A stretch of DNA of 16,848 nucleotides from Caryophanales bacterium (lineage in GTDB: Bacteria; Bacillota_I; Bacilli_A; RF39; UBA660). The notes beneath the pieces are model-generated. The model had not been told where the DNA came from and made no database searches. It saw nothing but the letters and a program-made list of their open reading frames with translations. Made by a program: the position numbers and the translations under genes. The stretch is taken from the NCBI GenBank assembly GCA_016282415.1, contig JAEEKO010000093.1, positions 1 through 16,848 of the forward strand. Reading direction: 5' to 3'. Below, one piece after another: positions 14,471-16,848 of the stretch. Positions within the stretch are counted from its first letter, which is position 1; each line of letters opens with the position of its first letter.

Positions 14471-15691
14471 GTGAGACGCAGAACAAAAAGAATTATCATT
14501 GGTATCGTTATTTGCTTAGTTGCTGCAGCAATAAGTACGATTTTAATTCTAAAAATTAGTAGCAGACATCGTTACGAAGAAACTATTTCAGAAATTGTTT
14601 ATGTGAAAGATCGTAATGTTTCTTTTAATTCTGATGTTAGAGTAATTGACTTTATTCGTAAAATGGATGGTAAATTAGTAGAAAACGTTAAAGTTGATAC
14701 TACTAAACTAGGTCAAAATAAAGTTAAGTTTAGTTATATTAATACTAAGAAAAGGGAATTTGAATTAGAAATTGAATACAATGTTATTGATGTTACTAAA
14801 CCAACTATTTGGTTAGGTGGTAGTTATTCAGTTACTAAAAATAGTGATGTTGATTTATTAGAGAAAATTATGTGTGCTGATGATTTAGATGATAATCCTA
14901 AATGTGAAATAATTGGGGATTATGATATTACTAAAGTAGGTAGTTATAATTTAACTTTTAAGGCTACTGATCACAGTGATAACGAAACCACTAAAGACTT
15001 TGTATTATATGTTAAAGAGCCAGCAAAACAAGGCGGTTCATCTGGTGGTAGTACGGTTAGAACACCAATGAAAGAAGCTTATGACAATTATAAAAAAGAT
15101 GATACTAAAATTGGAATTGATGTATCGGAATGGCAAGGTGAAATTGATTTTGATAAAGTAAAAGCTGCTGGTGTTGAATTTGCATTTGTTCGTGTAGGTG
15201 GAACTAAAGGAATTGATAAAGAATACTTTGTTGATAAACAATTTAAACGTAACATGGAAGGCTTTAATCGTGTTGGTATCCCAGTAGGTGTATATTTTTA
15301 TTCTTATGCTAAATCAGAAGCCAGCGCCATTAAGGATGCTAAATGGGTTATTGAACAGATAAAACCATATAAAGTTGATTTACCAGTAGTATATGACTGG
15401 GAGAATTGGTCATTCTATAATGTCTTTAATAATAGTTTCTATACTTTAAATCATAATGCTAATAAATTCTTAGATACGGTTAAAAATGCTGGTTATCAAG
15501 GTATGCTTTATGGTAGTAAGACTTATTTAGATAAAATTTGGTTAAATATTGAATATCCATTATGGGGTGCTCATTATACTAATGATATTGTTAATTATCG
15601 TGGATTATATGATTATGTTCAAATCTGTGATAATGGTTTAATTAATGGTATTAATGGTTCCGTTGATATCGATGTTATGTATATAAACTAG
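14471..15691 (+). CDS. Membrane-anchored GH25 muramidase with Ig-like domains
   Basis: This 406-residue surface protein is expected to cut the N-acetylmuramic acid-N-acetylglucosamine bond of peptidoglycan. Residues 1-7 are basic (RRRTKR) and 8-28 form a membrane anchor with no lipobox. Residues about 40-105 are beta-rich, and 109-182 look like a bacterial Ig-like (DUF5011-type) domain with two cysteines (C135, C145). A Gly/Ser linker is at 187-194, and the GH25 lysozyme domain is at 213-406. Catalytic marks are 'GIDVSEWQG' (D217), 'PVVYDWENW' with D309 and E311, and a late 'VDIDVMY'. The start is a GTG seven bases after AAGGGTG. No promoter is seen in the 20 bases after the nusG terminator, so it may depend on read-through or a promoter inside nusG. 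Wall remodelling is more likely than a phage lysin, given the anchor and the lack of phage genes nearby. Confidence 0.9.
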   Translation: MRRRTKRIIIGIVICLVAAAISTILILKISSRHRYEETISEIVYVKDRNVSFNSDVRVIDFIRKMDGKLVENVKVDTTKLGQNKVKFSYINTKKREFELEIEYNVIDVTKPTIWLGGSYSVTKNSDVDLLEKIMCADDLDDNPKCEIIGDYDITKVGSYNLTFKATDHSDNETTKDFVLYVKEPAKQGGSSGGSTVRTPMKEAYDNYKKDDTKIGIDVSEWQGEIDFDKVKAAGVEFAFVRVGGTKGIDKEYFVDKQFKRNMEGFNRVGIPVGVYFYSYAKSEASAIKDAKWVIEQIKPYKVDLPVVYDWENWSFYNVFNNSFYTLNHNANKFLDTVKNAGYQGMLYGSKTYLDKIWLNIEYPLWGAHYTNDIVNYRGLYDYVQICDNGLINGINGSVDIDVMYIN

Positions 15692-15720
15692 TTGTTAATT
15701 ATAAACATCTATGTTAGGAT
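15692..15720 (+). promoter_or_regulatory. Promoter upstream of the unknown gene
   Basis: TTGTTA (15692-15697), a 17-base spacer, and TAGGAT (15715-15720) with TG at 15712-15713 fit the extended -10 pattern of this window. The -10 is the loop of a small inverted repeat CTATGT (15709-15714) / ACATAG (15721-15726). Confidence 0.5.
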
Positions 15721-15745
15721 ACATAGCTATAAGTAGGGGGATTTT

Positions 15746-16639
15746 ATGGGAGTTAATGTAAAAGATTTTAATATTGCCCGGGCATCAGACATTTATCAAA
15801 TTGATTATGAGTTGTTAGCATATATAACTGAAAAGCAACCTGATTATAATTTTAAACTGATAATCAGTCGTGTTAATGCTATTTATAGTAAGTATTATAA
15901 AAGCATTAAAGATTTTGATAATAATACCAATTTTAATATATTGATGCATTTAAATTTACTATGTACTATCATTCCTAATTTTCAATTGGAAGAAGGAAGT
16001 ATTATTGGTGAGTATAACGGGTTAAGGGTTAATATGTTTTTTGGCGAAGAGATTATTATTAAAATTAATTATTTAGGGATAAGTCGTCATGTTCGATTCT
16101 TTGTTAATCAAGATGTTGCTCAATTATCCTTTAAGATAGATAATAACGTCTACGATCCTGAATTAGAGCGCATATATCATAATTTTGCTTATCAATATCA
16201 CGCTCTTGATGCTTTTGATTCGTATACATATAAGAATGGCGAAATAATTTTTTTTAGTCGTTATAAGACTGAGAATGATCTTAATGGCAATATTATTGAT
16301 GATTATAATTATGACACTGCCTTGATAGCCCAAGAGGAAGCGATAGATGAGTCTGGGAATAAATCAAAAATTAATTATTATAAGGTAAAGTTTTGTGAAG
16401 GTAATACTGTAAATGGCGATTATGTTAAACGACCACCTTATGCTATTGTTATTGAAAATGTACCAGATGAAATGGATCGTGATATATTTGATTTAGATTA
16501 CTTTGAAGTTGATCAAGACGAGTACGATGATACATCTGATGTTTCAAATTATATTGGCAAAAAAGACAGCAATTTAGAAAAAGTAAATAGGCTTTTATTG
16601 AAGCATAGTAAATTAACTATCAATATCGAGAAAATGTAA
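15746..16639 (+). CDS. Protein of unknown function (297 aa, cytoplasmic)
   Basis: I do not recognise this gene. The 297-residue product has no signal peptide or membrane segment. The first 90 residues look helical, residues about 95-215 look beta-rich (for example 'EIIIKINYLGISRHVRFFV'), and there is an acidic stretch at about 245-270 (many Asp and Glu) before a basic C-terminal helix. Three cysteines are scattered and show no metal-site pattern. The ATG is preceded by AGTAGGGGGA, a good ribosome binding site. It has its own probable promoter and a terminator that overlaps its stop. Its position between a GH25 muramidase and rplK is not where a conserved family is known to me. Codon use is like its neighbours, so nothing marks it as recently acquired. 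Confidence 0.8.
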   Translation: MGVNVKDFNIARASDIYQIDYELLAYITEKQPDYNFKLIISRVNAIYSKYYKSIKDFDNNTNFNILMHLNLLCTIIPNFQLEEGSIIGEYNGLRVNMFFGEEIIIKINYLGISRHVRFFVNQDVAQLSFKIDNNVYDPELERIYHNFAYQYHALDAFDSYTYKNGEIIFFSRYKTENDLNGNIIDDYNYDTALIAQEEAIDESGNKSKINYYKVKFCEGNTVNGDYVKRPPYAIVIENVPDEMDRDIFDLDYFEVDQDEYDDTSDVSNYIGKKDSNLEKVNRLLLKHSKLTINIEKM

Positions 16640-16658
16640 GGAAAACCCTTGCATTTTT
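16633..16658 (+). terminator. Intrinsic terminator before the rplK promoter
   Basis: AATGTAAGG (16633-16641) pairs with CCTTGCATT (16647-16655), with one G:U pair and a five-base loop, and T residues run to 16658. The stop TAA (16637-16639) of the upstream gene is in the 5' arm, and the 3' arm contains the TTGCAT used as -35 by the next promoter. Confidence 0.8.
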
Positions 16659-16676
16659 ATTGTTTTATGGTATAAT
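16649..16676 (+). promoter_or_regulatory. Promoter of rplK
   Basis: TTGCAT (16649-16654), a 16-base spacer, and a perfect TATAAT (16671-16676) with TG at 16668-16669 form a strong extended -10 promoter, as expected for a ribosomal protein operon. The start site is predicted near 16683. Confidence 0.8.
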
Positions 16677-16683
16677 TTACATT

Positions 16684-16752
16684 GCGATTATGTGTATTTC
16701 ATATAATTATTAGTGGAAAGGAAAGAAGCGGACTTGCCTGTACCACTATCGC
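16684..16752 (+). promoter_or_regulatory. Structured rplK leader, putative L1-binding autoregulatory site
   Basis: A closing helix GCGAT (16684-16688) / ATCGC (16748-16752) is directly continued by AGTGG (16712-16716) / CCACT (16743-16747), and short inner pairs AGG/CCT and AAG/CTT flank a CGGA loop with asymmetric A-rich bulges. In many bacteria L1 represses the L11-L1 (rplK-rplA) operon by binding a leader that mimics its 23S rRNA site, where GTGG/CCAC also closes the arm. Position, size and the outer pairs fit that. The L1 assignment is an inference and rplA is outside the window. Confidence 0.5.
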
Positions 16753-16775
16753 AAAAACATATAGGAGGTGTTTTC

Positions 16776-16848
16776 GTGGCAAAAGAAGTCGTAAAGAAAA
16801 TTAAACTTCAAGTTGAAGCTGGTAAAGCTACACCTGCTCCACCAGTTG
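16776..16848 (+). CDS. rplK: Ribosomal protein L11, N-terminal part (truncated by window end)
   Basis: L11 binds the GTPase-associated region of 23S rRNA in the large subunit and is needed for stringent-response signalling. Only the first 24 codons are present, but 'AKEVVKKIKLQVEAGKATPAP' with the following PV is the very conserved start of L11. The start is GTG, five bases after AGGAGGTG. It lies downstream of nusG as usual, but separated by two extra genes and 2.3 kb. The gene continues beyond the window. Confidence 0.93.
   Translation, partial: MAKEVVKKIKLQVEAGKATPAPPV

Noticed and set aside
14471..15691. GH25 protein as a phage endolysin marking a prophage
   Set aside because: It has a membrane anchor and Ig-like domains, and no holin, structural or integrase genes are nearby.
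15709..15726. Hairpin CTATGT/ACATAG after the GH25 gene as a terminator
   Set aside because: No T tract follows; it surrounds a probable -10 box instead.

Overview
The window is a low-GC, tightly packed bacterial chromosome segment that fits an anaerobic, Bacilli-like Firmicute. A gut lineage near RF39 or the Mollicutes-related Bacilli is my best guess, but the sequence does not prove it. The supporting signs are strong A/T bias at third codon positions, good GGAGG-type ribosome binding sites, a Phe T-box, rubrerythrin (an anaerobe marker), and the Bacillus-like order mrnC-rlmB-sigma factor-secE-nusG...rplK. TGA is used as a normal stop (end of rlmB) and Trp is read from TGG, so this is the standard bacterial code and not the Mycoplasma code. 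All genes are on the + strand and no mobile element, prophage or CRISPR array is visible.

Region 1 (1-3943): the end of an acidic protein of unknown function, a small DUF1292-like protein and rubrerythrin appear to form one unit closed by a terminator. A TGS-containing nucleoside (uridine) kinase-like protein and glyceraldehyde-3-phosphate dehydrogenase (gap) form the next unit.

Region 2 (3944-7248): an extended -10 promoter drives tRNA-Glu(CUC). No terminator separates it from a small zinc phospholipase C-like protein and glutamyl-tRNA synthetase (gltX), so the tRNA and its charging enzyme are probably co-transcribed. A single-pass membrane protein of unknown function follows under its own promoter.

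Region 3 (7249-10979): pheS-pheT, the two subunits of phenylalanyl-tRNA synthetase, lie behind a complete T-box leader whose specifier codon is UUC, so expression should respond to uncharged tRNA-Phe.

Region 4 (10980-14450): lgt (lipoprotein maturation) is a single-gene unit. mrnC (23S rRNA maturation nuclease), rlmB-like rRNA methyltransferase and a SigH-like sigma factor are tightly coupled. secE (translocase subunit) and nusG (transcription elongation factor) follow, from a promoter that overlaps a pair of competing inverted repeats.

Region 5 (14451-16848): a membrane-anchored GH25 muramidase with Ig-like domains and a protein of unknown function sit between nusG and rplK, genes that are adjacent in most bacteria. 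rplK, truncated by the window end, is preceded by a structured leader that resembles an L1-binding autoregulatory site.

The content is mostly core translation, transcription and secretion machinery. I do not see a new defence or biosynthetic system. The points most worth a second look are the tRNA-Glu/gltX linkage, the two genes inserted between nusG and rplK, the near-uniform extended -10 promoters, terminators that contain the stop codon of the preceding gene, and the secE leader.
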